NCBI RefSeq assembly: GCF_900114015.1
Contig: NZ_FORN01000006.1
Location: forward strand, 124,001-188,000
Direction: 5' to 3'
DNA: 64,000 nt
DNA from: Caulobacter sp. UNC279MFTsu5.1
GTDB taxonomy: Bacteria; Pseudomonadota; Alphaproteobacteria; Caulobacterales; Caulobacteraceae
Shown: piece by piece, positions 1 to 8,538 of the stretch
Layout of the letters: each line of letters begins with the position of its first letter
Position numbering within the stretch: position 1 is the stretch's first letter
Notes under the pieces: generated by a model
The model's input: the letters and a program-made list of their open reading frames with translations, nothing else
What the model was told of the DNA's origin: nothing
Databases searched by the model: none
Position numbers and translations under genes: made by a program

Positions 1-45
1 CCCCTCCGGGCCTTCGGCCCTCCTCCCCCATAGGGGGAAGGGCCT
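1..45. repeat. Dispersed C-rich intergenic palindrome (family B), partial
   Basis: The segment begins CCCCTCCGGGCCTTCGGCCC and continues with CTCCCCCA/TAGGGGGA complementary blocks. Related arrangements occur at about 30,891, 41,414 and 63,434. It lies just past the 3' end of the GH31 gene and is cut by the window edge, so its full length is unknown. Confidence 0.6.
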
Positions 46-80
46 AAAGCGCGGTCTGGCGGGGGAAAGTCGCGAATCCC

Positions 81-2921
81 CTATTTCTTCCGCGTCACCA
101 CCACCGGATGGCCATTGTACGCCACGGTCTCGTCGACCGCGTCGAAGTCGACCGGCTTGGCGCCGCCGCCGATGAAGCGGACCTTGATCGTCCGGTTCTC
201 GACCATGCCCTTGAAGCTGCCCGACCGAGCGCCGATCGTCAGGCGGCCCGTCGCGTTGTCGAAGCTCATCGGGATGCGGCTCCAGGCGCCGCGGGCGTAG
301 CCGTTGCTGAGGCCGTCGTCCTCGTAGAGCTCGAACCGGCCATCGGCCCCCGTGTAGACCACCACGGTCAGGGGCGCGTCGGGCTGCTCGCCGACATATT
401 GCTGGACCACCGTGGTCGGCACGATCGAGCCGGCCTTGACGAACAGCGGCATGCGCGACAGCGGCGCGTCGGCCTTGACGGTCTGGCCGCCCTTGAACGC
501 CTTGCCGCTCTCGAAGTCGTACCAGCTGGCCCCCGCCGGCAGATAGACCTGCCGCGAGCGAGCCTTGAACTGGGTGACCGGCGCCACCAGGAACGCCTTG
601 CCGAACAGGTACTCGTCATTGACCTCGCGCGCGGTCTTGTCGGCCGGGAAATCCATCACCAGGCCGCGCATCATGATCCCGTCGCGCTGATAGGTGTCGG
701 CCGCCAGGGTGTAGGTGTAGGGCATCAGCCGGTAGCGGAGCTCGTCATACCAGGCCAGGCTCTTGTAGACTTCGGTCCCCTCGTCGGCGAGGTTGTAGAT
801 CTCGCGGAACGGGAACTCGCCGTGGCTGCGGAACAGCGGGCTGAAGGCGCCGAACTGGAACCAGCGCAGGTTCAGCTCCTGCCACTCGGCCCAATGGGCG
901 GGGTCCTTGTTGGTGTAGCGATCCTCGACCGAGAAGCCGCCGATGTCGGTGGTCCAGTTGGGCACGCCCGACATCGACAGGTTCACGCCGGCCGAGATCT
1001 GGTCCTTCAGGTCATCCCAGCGCGCGACCACGTCGCCGCTCCACAGAGCCACGCCGTTGCGCTGGATGCCGCCGAAGCCCGAGCGCGACAGGATGAAGCT
1101 GCGCTTGTCGGGGTTCAGCGCGCGCTCGCCCTCGAACACGCCCTGGGTGTGGATCAGCGGATAGGAATTGTAGAACTCCGCCCCCGGGCCGATCGCCGTC
1201 GGCCCCATGCGCAGGGTGCGCTCGGGGATGTCGAGGTTGGAGTGCATGTCCGGCTCGTCGCTGTCCATCCACCAGGCGTCGACGCCGAAGCCCTTCAGGC
1301 TGTCCTTGACCTGGCGCCAGTAGATGTCGCGCGCCTCCTTGGAATAGGGGTCATAGAACGAGTTCAGATAGCCCGGGCCGACCCAGTCCAGCGCGCCCTG
1401 CTCAATGTTGCGCTTGTACATGAAGCCCTTGGCGTCGAGCTCCTTGAAGTGTTCCGTTGTCGGATAGAACTTCGGCCAGATCGAGATCATGAAGTGGCCG
1501 TTCATCGCGTGGATGTCGTCGACCATCTTCTTGGGGTCGGCGAAGCGGGTCTCGTCGAACTTGTGGCTGCCCCAGGCGTCGTCCTTCCAGTAGCGCCAGT
1601 CCATGACCACGTTGTCGATCGGCAGCTTGCGGTCGCGGTACTCCTTGAGCACCCCGACGATCTGGTCCTGGGTCTCGTAGCGCTGGCGGCTCTGCCAGAA
1701 GCCGTAGGCCCAGCGCGGCAGGGCCACGGCCTTGCCGGTCAGCTCGCGATAGCCGCCGACCACCTGGTCCAGGTCGCCGCCGGCCACGAAGTAGTAGTCG
1801 ACCGCATGGGCGACGTCCGAGGTCATGGTCAGCGACTTCTGGTCGGCCGCCGGGATCGGGTTGTTGTGCAGCAGGCCGATATAGCCCTCGTTGGGATCCC
1901 ACTCGACGCGGATCTTGTGGCGGGTCCCGGCCTGCATCGGGGCGTTGAAGTTGTGGAACCAGGGGTTCCAGTTCTGCCGCCAGCGGTCGATCGCCAGCTT
2001 GCCGTCGACATAGACCTTGGCGTAGCTGGACGAGTAGAGCTTGAACTTCTGGACGCCGCTGACCGAGGGCTCGACCGAGCCTTCCCAGACCACGGTGGCG
2101 CCCTTGACCGGCTTCTTGTCGGGACCGGTCAGCTCGGCCGGCCAGTTGGGCAGGTCCTTCAGGAAGCGGTAGTCGATGTCCTTCTCGGTCCGGGTCAGCT
2201 TCAGCTCGCCCTTGACGTAGTACTTGGCCGTGAAGCCGCCGGCCTTGCCGGCCGCGTCGAAGATCTTCAGGTCGCGCGAGGCCACGTCATAGGGCGTCGG
2301 GTCGCCGAACCGGGTGATGCCGTTGTTTTCCCACAGCAGGCCGTAGTTGCGGGTGGACAGCACGAACGGCACGGCGATGTCGCGGTTGTACTGCGCCAGT
2401 TCGACGTCCTGGCCATTGTAGTTCATCTGGCCGTTCTGGTGCTGGCCCAGGCCGTAGAAGGCTTCGTCCGTGCCCGGATTGAACTGCTGGCTGACGCTGT
2501 AGAAGGTCTTGCCGTCAATGGTCTCGGCCTTGAACGGACGCCGGCCGTTCTCGGCCAGGACCAGCTTGCCGGCCGCGTCGCGGAAGCTGACCTGGCCGTT
2601 GGCCAGTGAGACCTCGGCCGAGGCCTTGCCCGCCTTGACCACCACCTTGCCGGCGGCTTCCGCGACCGTGAACGCGCCGCCTGGCTTGGCCGTCACCATC
2701 AGGCTCGGCGGCGTATCCAGGCTGTCGGTCGGGGTGGCCGTGACGTGGATGATGCGCTCGCCCATCACCTGCAGCCGCACCTTCTTGGCCGGTCCCGAGG
2801 CGGGGGTGACGACCACCCCGTCGGCGGTCTTCTCGAAGGCGCCGTCCAGCGCCAGGGCGCTGGTCGAGGCCAGGAGGGTCAGCGTGAGGCCGGCGAACAG
2901 GGCCTTGGGCAGCATGCGCAT
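81..2921 (-). CDS. GH31 alpha-xylosidase (alpha-glucosidase family) with PA14 insert, secreted
   Basis: Retaining alpha-glycosidase, most likely removing non-reducing alpha-1,6-xylose from xyloglucan oligosaccharides in the periplasm. Residues 1-25 form a signal peptide ending in ALA. An N-terminal beta-sandwich follows, then a PA14 module at about residues 230-370 (containing KVYVDGKLAIDRW), then the TIM barrel. The motif DAWWMDSDEPD carries the expected nucleophile, Asp553. The PA14 insertion and the WWMD-x-x-EPD form of the motif match xyloglucan-specific alpha-xylosidases of the Cellvibrio Xyl31A type. The start at 2921 is supported by AGGGAAG seven bases upstream. The gene lies 75 bases downstream of a GH35 remnant in the same direction, consistent with a former GH35-GH31 unit. 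Substrate is inferred from the family and context; another alpha-glucosidase activity is the alternative. Confidence 0.9.
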   Translation of the reverse strand: MRMLPKALFAGLTLTLLASTSALALDGAFEKTADGVVVTPASGPAKKVRLQVMGERIIHVTATPTDSLDTPPSLMVTAKPGGAFTVAEAAGKVVVKAGKASAEVSLANGQVSFRDAAGKLVLAENGRRPFKAETIDGKTFYSVSQQFNPGTDEAFYGLGQHQNGQMNYNGQDVELAQYNRDIAVPFVLSTRNYGLLWENNGITRFGDPTPYDVASRDLKIFDAAGKAGGFTAKYYVKGELKLTRTEKDIDYRFLKDLPNWPAELTGPDKKPVKGATVVWEGSVEPSVSGVQKFKLYSSSYAKVYVDGKLAIDRWRQNWNPWFHNFNAPMQAGTRHKIRVEWDPNEGYIGLLHNNPIPAADQKSLTMTSDVAHAVDYYFVAGGDLDQVVGGYRELTGKAVALPRWAYGFWQSRQRYETQDQIVGVLKEYRDRKLPIDNVVMDWRYWKDDAWGSHKFDETRFADPKKMVDDIHAMNGHFMISIWPKFYPTTEHFKELDAKGFMYKRNIEQGALDWVGPGYLNSFYDPYSKEARDIYWRQVKDSLKGFGVDAWWMDSDEPDMHSNLDIPERTLRMGPTAIGPGAEFYNSYPLIHTQGVFEGERALNPDKRSFILSRSGFGGIQRNGVALWSGDVVARWDDLKDQISAGVNLSMSGVPNWTTDIGGFSVEDRYTNKDPAHWAEWQELNLRWFQFGAFSPLFRSHGEFPFREIYNLADEGTEVYKSLAWYDELRYRLMPYTYTLAADTYQRDGIMMRGLVMDFPADKTAREVNDEYLFGKAFLVAPVTQFKARSRQVYLPAGASWYDFESGKAFKGGQTVKADAPLSRMPLFVKAGSIVPTTVVQQYVGEQPDAPLTVVVYTGADGRFELYEDDGLSNGYARGAWSRIPMSFDNATGRLTIGARSGSFKGMVENRTIKVRFIGGGAKPVDFDAVDETVAYNGHPVVVTRKK

Positions 2922-2996
2922 CGTTCTTCCCTATGATCTTGATTGTGTCGCCGCCCATCCCGGCGAACGCCAGGACGAGCGGTTGAATGGCGGACG

Positions 2997-3242
2997 CTAG
3001 TAGGTGGCCAGCTTGACCTTCGGCGCCTGCGGCAGGGTGGTCAGGTTCAAGCCGTGATCGACCTGGTCGCCGTTCCACAGGCGGTCCTCGATCCCGGCCA
3101 ACATGAACCGCTCGGCCTTGGCCGAGTCGAAACCGACGCGGGCCCGATAGCCGGTGACCAGGAACGCGTTGGGCGACAGCCGGCCGATCAGGGCGCCCGC
3201 CGCGCCGCCGATCGGGGTCTTCGAGCCGTCGCCGGCCACCAT
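2997..3242 (-). pseudogene. C-terminal remnant of a GH35 beta-galactosidase (DUF5597-type tail)
   Basis: The 81-residue reading from the ATG at 3242 contains LSPNAFLVTGYRARVGF, RLWNGDQVDHGLNL and a terminal VKLATY. These resemble the conserved C-terminal beta-domain of bacterial GH35 beta-galactosidases of the Cellvibrio Bgl35A type. Those enzymes are around 550 residues long, and the signal sequence, TIM barrel and both catalytic glutamates are all missing here. Upstream, a purine-rich ribosome-site-like AGGGGAGGGGG (about 3263-3273) and an AT-rich promoter-like stretch still exist. This suggests an internal deletion joined the leader almost directly to the 3' end of the gene. Reading the fragment as GH35 rests on motif memory rather than a search. 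Confidence 0.6.
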
Positions 3243-3311
3243 CTTGTGGAAACGCAAATGCCCCCTCCCCTGTTGGCCGTCTGTCTTGCGAAGCCTCGCC
3301 GCGACAGCCTC

Positions 3312-3325
3312 GTTACCGCTACCAT
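3312..3325. promoter_or_regulatory. Imperfect LacI-type operator-like site ahead of the GH35 remnant
   Basis: On the minus strand this reads ATGGTAGCGGTAAC, an imperfect dyad similar in centre (TAGCG) to the perfect operators at 3607 and 8335. It overlaps TATATGG, a possible -10, and TTGTCG lies just upstream as a possible -35. It would drive the GH35 remnant and the GH31 gene. Confidence 0.3.
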
Positions 3326-3437
3326 ATAAGTACGACAAATAGCCGAGCCGATCGGCTTTGCAAGGCGATTTAGGTCAGGCCCGCTCAGGCCGCTCGGGCG
3401 TCCTATCGAGGATAGGCGAAGGCCGATCGATCCGGGC

Positions 3438-3479
3438 AAAAAAAATCCGCGCATCGTCCGCAGGGGGAACGATGCGCGG
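3438..3479 (-). terminator. Rho-independent terminator
   Basis: Arms CCGCGCATCGT (3447-3457) and ACGATGCGCGG (3469-3479) form a perfect 11-bp stem with an 11-base loop. Read on the minus strand the stem is followed by eight T. It terminates transcription coming through the halogenase gene and from the promoter at about 3580. Confidence 0.85.
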
Positions 3480-3567
3480 CGAAGAAGCCGCGCGGGTTCA
3501 GGGAGACGAATCCCGCGCCGTTGGCGCGTGTGAAGCCGGAAATCGCCGCGCGACGCCTGCTTCACAC
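3438..3567 (-). ncRNA. Candidate small RNA of about 130 nt between an operator-bearing promoter and an intrinsic terminator
   Basis: On the minus strand a promoter-like element (3573-3600) is followed at once by a hairpin with arms GTGTGAAGCAGG (from 3567) and CCGGCTTCACAC (11 of 12 pairs). A GC-rich middle follows, and then a perfect 11-bp terminator stem with a run of eight T. No plausible coding frame lies inside. An exposed CGTCTCCCT segment (about 3500-3508) is complementary to Shine-Dalgarno-like sequences, including the one at 52,033-52,044. The simpler alternative is an inert trailer of the halogenase transcript. No published family was recognised. Confidence 0.4.
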
Positions 3568-3572
3568 AAATA

Positions 3573-3600
3573 GTTATAATCATACAAATCACCCTGGCAA
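3573..3600 (-). promoter_or_regulatory. Putative promoter, minus strand
   Basis: TTGCCA (3600-3595) and TATAAC (3578-3573) are separated by 16 bases. An overlapping TATGAT lies 22 bases from the palindrome at 3607-3620. The same 22-base spacing between palindrome and an A/T-rich TGAT box occurs at the TonB-receptor promoter (8305-8348), which supports function. Confidence 0.45.
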
Positions 3601-3606
3601 GCGATT

Positions 3607-3620
3607 TGATAGCGCTATCA
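3607..3620. promoter_or_regulatory. Perfect palindromic operator TGATAGCGCTATCA
   Basis: This 14-bp perfect palindrome with a central CG step is typical of LacI-family regulators. An identical copy lies at 8335-8348. It sits one base past the halogenase stop codon and upstream of a minus-strand promoter. No LacI-family gene is in the window, so the regulator is unknown. Confidence 0.7.
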
Positions 3621-5135
3621 TCAGCCCAGAGGTTCGGCGCGGCAGTGGCGCGCGATGAACTCGTCATGGGTCGGCAGGCCCTGGACGATCTGGGCGATGG
3701 TCTGGCGAACGCCGGCCAGGCGGCGCTCGATGTCGGCCAGGGGCGCCACGTCGGCCAGCCGGTCATAGTGGTTGGGCTCGACGCCCTGCCCCAGGAACAC
3801 CGCCAGCCAGCTGGGCTCGGCGAACAGCTGGTCGTCGAACCGCGCGATCCGGCCGCGAGCCCGGAACAACTCGATCTTGTGCGCCAGGCTGTCGGGGATC
3901 GCCATGTCCTTGCAGTAGCGCCACAGTTCGGAATCGTCCCGCTCGGTGGCCTTGTAGTGCAGGACGATGAAGTCGCGGATCTGCTCGTACTCGATCTTCG
4001 ACAGGCGGTTGTATTCCTCGACCGTGGCCTCGTCCCGGACACCCACCGGCAGCAGGGACAGCAACCGGAAGATCCCGGTCTGGATCATGTGGATGCTGGT
4101 CGATTCCAGCGGCTCCATGAAGCCGCTGGCCAGGCCCAGGGCCACGACGTTCTTGTTCCAGGCCTTCTTGCGGCGGCCGGCGGTGAAGCGCAGCGGCCGC
4201 GGGTCGGCGCGCGGCGCGCCGTCCAGATTGGCCAGCAGGGTGGCGGCGGCCTCGTCGTCGCTGATGAATGGGCTGGAATAGACGTAGCCGTTGCCGATCC
4301 GGTGCTGCAAGGGGATGCGCCACTGCCAGCCGGCCTTGCGCGCGGTCGAGCGGGTGTAGGGCGTCCGAGGCGAGACGCTGTCGCAGGGCAGGGCCAGGGC
4401 CCGGTCGCACGGCAGCCAGTGCGTCCAGTCCTCGTAGCCGGTCTTCAGGGTCTGCTCGATCAACAGGCCGCGGAACCCCGAGCAGTCGACGAAGAAGTCG
4501 CCCTCGATCCGCTTGCCGCCCTCCAGCTCCAGGGCCTCGATGAAGCCGTCGGCCGCGCGCTGCTTGACCTCGACAATCTTGCCCTCGATGCGCTTGACCC
4601 CGCGCTTCTCGGCGTAGTCGCGCAGATAGCGGGCGTAGAGGCCGGCGTCGAAATGGTAGGCGTAGCCCAGCTGGGGCAGTTCGGGCGGCAGGTCGCGAGG
4701 CGGGATGACGAACTTGCCCTCCCGCGCCGCCACGGTCGCCAGCGAATAGTCGCCGATCGCGCTGGTGTCGCCGTGCTGGCGAAGCCGCATCCAATAGTGA
4801 TGGAACGACACCGCCTCGATGGGCATGCCGTGGAGGCCGAACGGGTGAAAATAGCTATGGCCCAGCCGCGTCCAGTCGCGGAACTCGATGCCCAGCTTGA
4901 AGGTGGCCTGGGTCTTCTTGACGAAGTCGATCTCGTCGATGCCCAGCATGCTGTTGAGGAACTGCATCGGCGGAATGGTGGCCTCGCCCACCCCGACCGT
5001 GCCGATCTCGTCGGACTCGATCACGCAGATCTCGCCGACCCGGCCCTTCATGGCGTGGGCCAGCGTCGCGGCCGCGATCCAGCCGGCGGTTCCACCGCCG
5101 ACGACGACGAACTTGGAAGGCGCTTTATCGGTCAT
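3621..5135 (-). CDS. Tryptophan-halogenase-like flavin-dependent protein
   Basis: 504 residues with an N-terminal FAD-binding GGGTAGW at about residues 13-19. [12 protein letters not shown] retains the lysine used by flavin halogenases to hold hypohalous acid, and [11 protein letters not shown] matches the family WxWxIP motif. Such proteins reduce no flavin themselves and need a partner reductase; none is adjacent. In Caulobacterales and Xanthomonadales these genes accompany TonB receptors in carbohydrate loci, where the role is unproven and need not be tryptophan chlorination. The gene lies 137 bases after the receptor, from which a strong terminator separates it. There is no signal peptide, so it is probably cytoplasmic. 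Confidence 0.85.
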   Translation of the reverse strand: MTDKAPSKFVVVGGGTAGWIAAATLAHAMKGRVGEICVIESDEIGTVGVGEATIPPMQFLNSMLGIDEIDFVKKTQATFKLGIEFRDWTRLGHSYFHPFGLHGMPIEAVSFHHYWMRLRQHGDTSAIGDYSLATVAAREGKFVIPPRDLPPELPQLGYAYHFDAGLYARYLRDYAEKRGVKRIEGKIVEVKQRAADGFIEALELEGGKRIEGDFFVDCSGFRGLLIEQTLKTGYEDWTHWLPCDRALALPCDSVSPRTPYTRSTARKAGWQWRIPLQHRIGNGYVYSSPFISDDEAAATLLANLDGAPRADPRPLRFTAGRRKKAWNKNVVALGLASGFMEPLESTSIHMIQTGIFRLLSLLPVGVRDEATVEEYNRLSKIEYEQIRDFIVLHYKATERDDSELWRYCKDMAIPDSLAHKIELFRARGRIARFDDQLFAEPSWLAVFLGQGVEPNHYDRLADVAPLADIERRLAGVRQTIAQIVQGLPTHDEFIARHCRAEPLG

Positions 5136-5198
5136 GTCGCGGATTACCCGTCATGCATCGCGCGGGCAGGCTAAACGCCTTCGCCCGGCGCGCGGAAC

Positions 5199-5244
5199 AA
5201 AAAAAGCCCCCGCCCCGTCCCGGCTGGGCCGGGACGGAACGGGG
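5199..5244 (-). terminator. Rho-independent terminator after the TonB receptor
   Basis: Arms CCGTCCCGGC (5215-5224) and GCCGGGACGG (5228-5237) pair perfectly over a 3-base loop, extended by flanking C/G tracts. On the minus strand seven T follow. It separates the receptor from the halogenase gene, so the latter depends on read-through or an unseen promoter. Confidence 0.85.
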
Positions 5245-5272
5245 ACCGGTTCAGAGGGTCGCCGAAACGGCC

Positions 5273-8203
5273 CTAGAACGTGCCGCGGAGCACGATCGAG
5301 TAGCGGCGGTCGGCCGTGACCCAGTTGTGCTTGGTAAAGCCCTCTTCGGGCCTGCCGGGATAGGTGACCAGAATCCTGGTCTTGGCGTTTGACAGGTTGG
5401 CCGCCTGGAAGCCGATCTTCAGCGCGTCGTTGACGGTATAGAACACCGAGCCGTCCAGCTGGCCGTAGTCGTCGTACCAGGCCGGGATGTTGATGTTCGC
5501 GGCCGTGGTGGTCAGCAGGTAGCGCTCGCGCCAGTTATAGGCCAGGCGCGCCGAGACCTTGCCCAGGTCGTAGAGCGCCGCGACGTTGTAGCTGGTCCTC
5601 GACATGCCCTCGAGCGGCAGGTCCTTGACCTGCGCGTTGGTGATCTGAGTGTTGTCGTAGGGGTTGGCCGAAGCGTTGCGGGTGCCCTTGCTGTCGATAT
5701 AGGTGAAGTTGGCCTGCACGCCGAAACCACGCAGCGCGCCGGGCAGGAAGTCGTAATACTGCTGATAGGCGACTTCGAAGCCCTTAACCTTCCCGTGACC
5801 GGCGTTGTACGGCTGGGTCACCAGGACGGTGCGGGTCACGCCGTTGTTGGTGAAGTCGATGTTGGTCGCGACGTTGTCGATGAAGTTGTAGACATCCTTG
5901 TAGAACGCCGTCGCCGTCACGCTGCCGGTCGCGTTGAAATACCACTCATACGACAGGTCGTACTGGGTCGAGCGGATCGGCTTCAGCTCCGGATTGCCGG
6001 CGTTGGCCGTATATCGATAGACGCAGTTGGCCTGGGAACCGCCAGGGATGCTGTTCGTGCAGACGCCGCCGACGATGAAGCCATTGGAGGCGCCGATCGA
6101 GTAGTTCGGCGCCAACTGCTGGAAGTCCGGACGGACGATGGATTTGGCCGTCGCGAAACGGATGAACATCTCCGGGCTGAGCTTCAGGCGCACGTTCAGG
6201 CTGGGCAGGAGGCTCACATAGTCGCGGCCGCCCTTGTTGGGGCTGGAGGCCCCGTTCCCGAACGCCTGGTCGGCGGCGGGGATATCGGAGCTGGTGCTGC
6301 CGTTGTTGACCGGGAAGGTCTGGGTGCCCTGGGCCTGGGTCTCGGTCTTGACGACGCGCAGGCCGATGTTGCCGTCGATCTCGCGCTGGTCGCCCCACAG
6401 CGAAACGTCGTGGCCGAACCGCAGCAGGCCGTAGGCCGCCAGGGTCTCTTCCTTCTGGTGATTGATGCTGCCCTTGCCGCCGAACTGGGTCTGCTCGTCG
6501 AAGACGCCGTTGAACGCGCGCCAGCCGCCACCGTTCGCCCGCGCGATTCGGTCGATCACCTGCGAGGTGTCGCCGTAGTTGTTCACGAAGGCCGCAGTCG
6601 GCATCACGAACGCCGCGGGGAGCTTGGCCTTGCCGCGGAAGTAGTTGTCGAAGGCGAAGACCCCGTAATAGCCCTGGTAGGCGTCCAGCGTGGTGATCGG
6701 GCCGCTCGCCGACCAACTCGGCGCCACCGTGTCCCATCGATAGCTGGTTTCGCGGGTGGTCGCCTGGCGGAAGGTGTGGCGGACGCCGAAGCGGAACGAC
6801 TTCAGCCAGCTGCCTTCGTCGAAGCTGTAGTCGCCGTCGAACCGCTCGGCCCACTCGGCCGCGTCGTTGCGGTCGTGGTGGTCCATCGCCGCCAGCAGAT
6901 AGTAGTTGGCCGGATTGGCCAGGAAGGCCGCGTCGTTGTTGACCGTGATCTGGGGCAGGTCCCCGGTCAGGTCCAGGGTAGCGGGCAGGGTCGCGCCGTT
7001 CAGCGAGTTGAACGCGGTGTTATCGACCACCTTGGTCTTGGCGTAGATGTACTGGATGTCGGCGCTGAACGCCCACTTGTCGTTGGGGTTGTACTTCAGG
7101 TTCAGCGAGTAGTCCGAGGTCACCGAGCTGCGGTTGGCGAAGCGGGTGTCGATCAGCGACGAGCCGAGTTCCGTGCCGTTGGGCGCGTTGGCCATCGTGC
7201 CTTTGATGAAGTGGCCGGTATCGCTATACGTGAAGCTGCTCCCGGCCGCCGGGCCGTTGCCCGATCCGGGGTTGAAGCCGTTGGCGCGTTCAGTCGAGGC
7301 CTGCGACGCCGACGAGCGCAGGAAGTGCAAGGTGCCTTCCCACTGCTCGTTCGGGCGCCATTGCAGGACGGCGTCGATGCCCTTGCGCTCGCGCTCGAAC
7401 TCCAGGCTGCGGTAGCCGTAGCCGCCGGGGACGTACACCGTCTTGCCGGGAACCAGGTCGGTGCGGACGTTGTACGGGTCGACCGACATGGTGTCGGTGC
7501 GGCTGGAGAGCTTGGAGTCGGACAGGTCGACCAGGAAGCCCACCTCGCCGATATTGGTGTCCCAGCGGTTGCTGTAGAGGACCGAGCCGCTGGGCTCCCA
7601 TTTCCGGGACAGGTCGCCCCAGCTGGAGTCTAGCGAATAGGCGAGGATACGCTTCTTGGAATCGAACGGCATGCGGGTGCGCAGGTTGACGGTGCCGCCC
7701 ACGCCGCCTTCGATGATGTCGGCCGCCGGGTTCTTGTAGACGTCGACGCCGGCCATCAGCTCGGGCGGCACGTCTTCGAAGCTCAGGGTGCGGCCGGCCT
7801 TGGCCGAGAAGCTGTCGCGGCCGTTCAGTTCGCCGCGCACCCAGCTGAGGCCGCGAACCTGCACGCCGCTGCCTTCGACCGAGATGCGGTCGGCGTCGCG
7901 GGGATCCGCGGTACGGCCGATGGTGACGCCCGAGACGCGCTGTAGGGCCTCGGTGACGCTGCGGTCCGGCAAGGCGCCGATGTCGGTCGAGGTGATCGAA
8001 TCGACCATCTGCTCGGCGTTCTGCTTCAGCTTCTGCGCCGACTGGATGGCGGCCCGCTGGCCGGTGACGACGATTTCTTCGACCGTGTCCACGGACTGCG
8101 CCGGCGCCGTCTGCGCGGCGGCGACGGCGGGCAGCGCGCCGCAAATGACGAGCGCCGACGCGCTCATGAGCATGGCGCCGCGACGAGAATTACGAGGCAA
8201 CAT
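5273..8203 (-). CDS. TonB-dependent outer-membrane receptor (carbohydrate type)
   Basis: 976 residues from the ATG at 8203, chosen because GGGGAAGGA precedes it and a signal peptide follows (cleavage near AVAAAQ, residue 30). The TonB box region reads VEEIVVTGQRA. The plug carries VSGVTIGR and GGVGGTVNLRT, and the barrel ends in the aromatic C-terminus LRGTF. Size and plug type match receptors that import oligosaccharides in Caulobacter and Xanthomonas. It is divergent from the sugar-acid catabolic operon with the palindrome at 8335-8348 upstream, so it probably brings in the galactose- and xylose-bearing glycan attacked by the GH enzymes. The substrate is inferred from context. Confidence 0.92.
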   Translation of the reverse strand: MLPRNSRRGAMLMSASALVICGALPAVAAAQTAPAQSVDTVEEIVVTGQRAAIQSAQKLKQNAEQMVDSITSTDIGALPDRSVTEALQRVSGVTIGRTADPRDADRISVEGSGVQVRGLSWVRGELNGRDSFSAKAGRTLSFEDVPPELMAGVDVYKNPAADIIEGGVGGTVNLRTRMPFDSKKRILAYSLDSSWGDLSRKWEPSGSVLYSNRWDTNIGEVGFLVDLSDSKLSSRTDTMSVDPYNVRTDLVPGKTVYVPGGYGYRSLEFERERKGIDAVLQWRPNEQWEGTLHFLRSSASQASTERANGFNPGSGNGPAAGSSFTYSDTGHFIKGTMANAPNGTELGSSLIDTRFANRSSVTSDYSLNLKYNPNDKWAFSADIQYIYAKTKVVDNTAFNSLNGATLPATLDLTGDLPQITVNNDAAFLANPANYYLLAAMDHHDRNDAAEWAERFDGDYSFDEGSWLKSFRFGVRHTFRQATTRETSYRWDTVAPSWSASGPITTLDAYQGYYGVFAFDNYFRGKAKLPAAFVMPTAAFVNNYGDTSQVIDRIARANGGGWRAFNGVFDEQTQFGGKGSINHQKEETLAAYGLLRFGHDVSLWGDQREIDGNIGLRVVKTETQAQGTQTFPVNNGSTSSDIPAADQAFGNGASSPNKGGRDYVSLLPSLNVRLKLSPEMFIRFATAKSIVRPDFQQLAPNYSIGASNGFIVGGVCTNSIPGGSQANCVYRYTANAGNPELKPIRSTQYDLSYEWYFNATGSVTATAFYKDVYNFIDNVATNIDFTNNGVTRTVLVTQPYNAGHGKVKGFEVAYQQYYDFLPGALRGFGVQANFTYIDSKGTRNASANPYDNTQITNAQVKDLPLEGMSRTSYNVAALYDLGKVSARLAYNWRERYLLTTTAANINIPAWYDDYGQLDGSVFYTVNDALKIGFQAANLSNAKTRILVTYPGRPEEGFTKHNWVTADRRYSIVLRGTF

Positions 8204-8304
8204 TCGGTTTCCTTCCCCAAGATTGAGATCCGTCCCGACACTCTTCAGGGGCGTCGGTGACGTGCGCCGCACGTGGCGATCACACGATCTGCTGCAGACC
8301 ATCA

Positions 8305-8312
8305 ATCATATA
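8305..8312 (-). promoter_or_regulatory. -10-like TATATGAT for the TonB receptor
   Basis: The minus strand reads TATATGAT, 22 bases from the palindrome at 8335-8348. Spacing and sequence match the element at 3579-3584, suggesting a shared promoter architecture. Confidence 0.4.
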
Positions 8313-8334
8313 ATTCCGACATTCAAGCCGAAAT

Positions 8335-8348
8335 TGATAGCGCTATCA
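8335..8348. promoter_or_regulatory. Perfect palindromic operator TGATAGCGCTATCA (second copy)
   Basis: Identical to 3607-3620, placed upstream of the TonB receptor in the 335-bp divergent region. Likely bound by a LacI-type repressor or activator encoded elsewhere. Apart from this site and the two -10-like boxes, nothing else was recognised between 8204 and 8538. Confidence 0.7.
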
Positions 8349-8475
8349 TTTCGGTCGGCGGAGGCGACTTTTTGGCCACAAGCTTTGCAGTAAACCCGCG
8401 TAACGTCAGGAGAATCACAGCCTCAAGTCGCTTCGCACAATGCGTCACAGCGCCTCAGGCGTTTGCGACTATCAT

Positions 8476-8481
8476 TATAAT
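8476..8481 (+). promoter_or_regulatory. -10-like TATAAT for the sugar-acid operon
   Basis: TATAAT lies in an AT-rich patch that is unusual for this GC-rich DNA, about 60 bases before the dehydratase start. No good -35 is visible. GGAGG follows at 8493-8497, ahead of an ATG (8505) that is out of frame with the dehydratase. Confidence 0.35.
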
Positions 8482-8538
8482 ACTATAAATGCCGGAGGCA
8501 GATTATGAGGCGGCTTGGCCGCGACGTTAGGGCTGGTT

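Noticed and set aside
108..2609. Long plus-strand open frame of 833 codons opposite the GH31 gene
   Set aside because: It is the antisense shadow of a highly GC-biased gene; the Val/Arg/Ala-rich product has no domain pattern.
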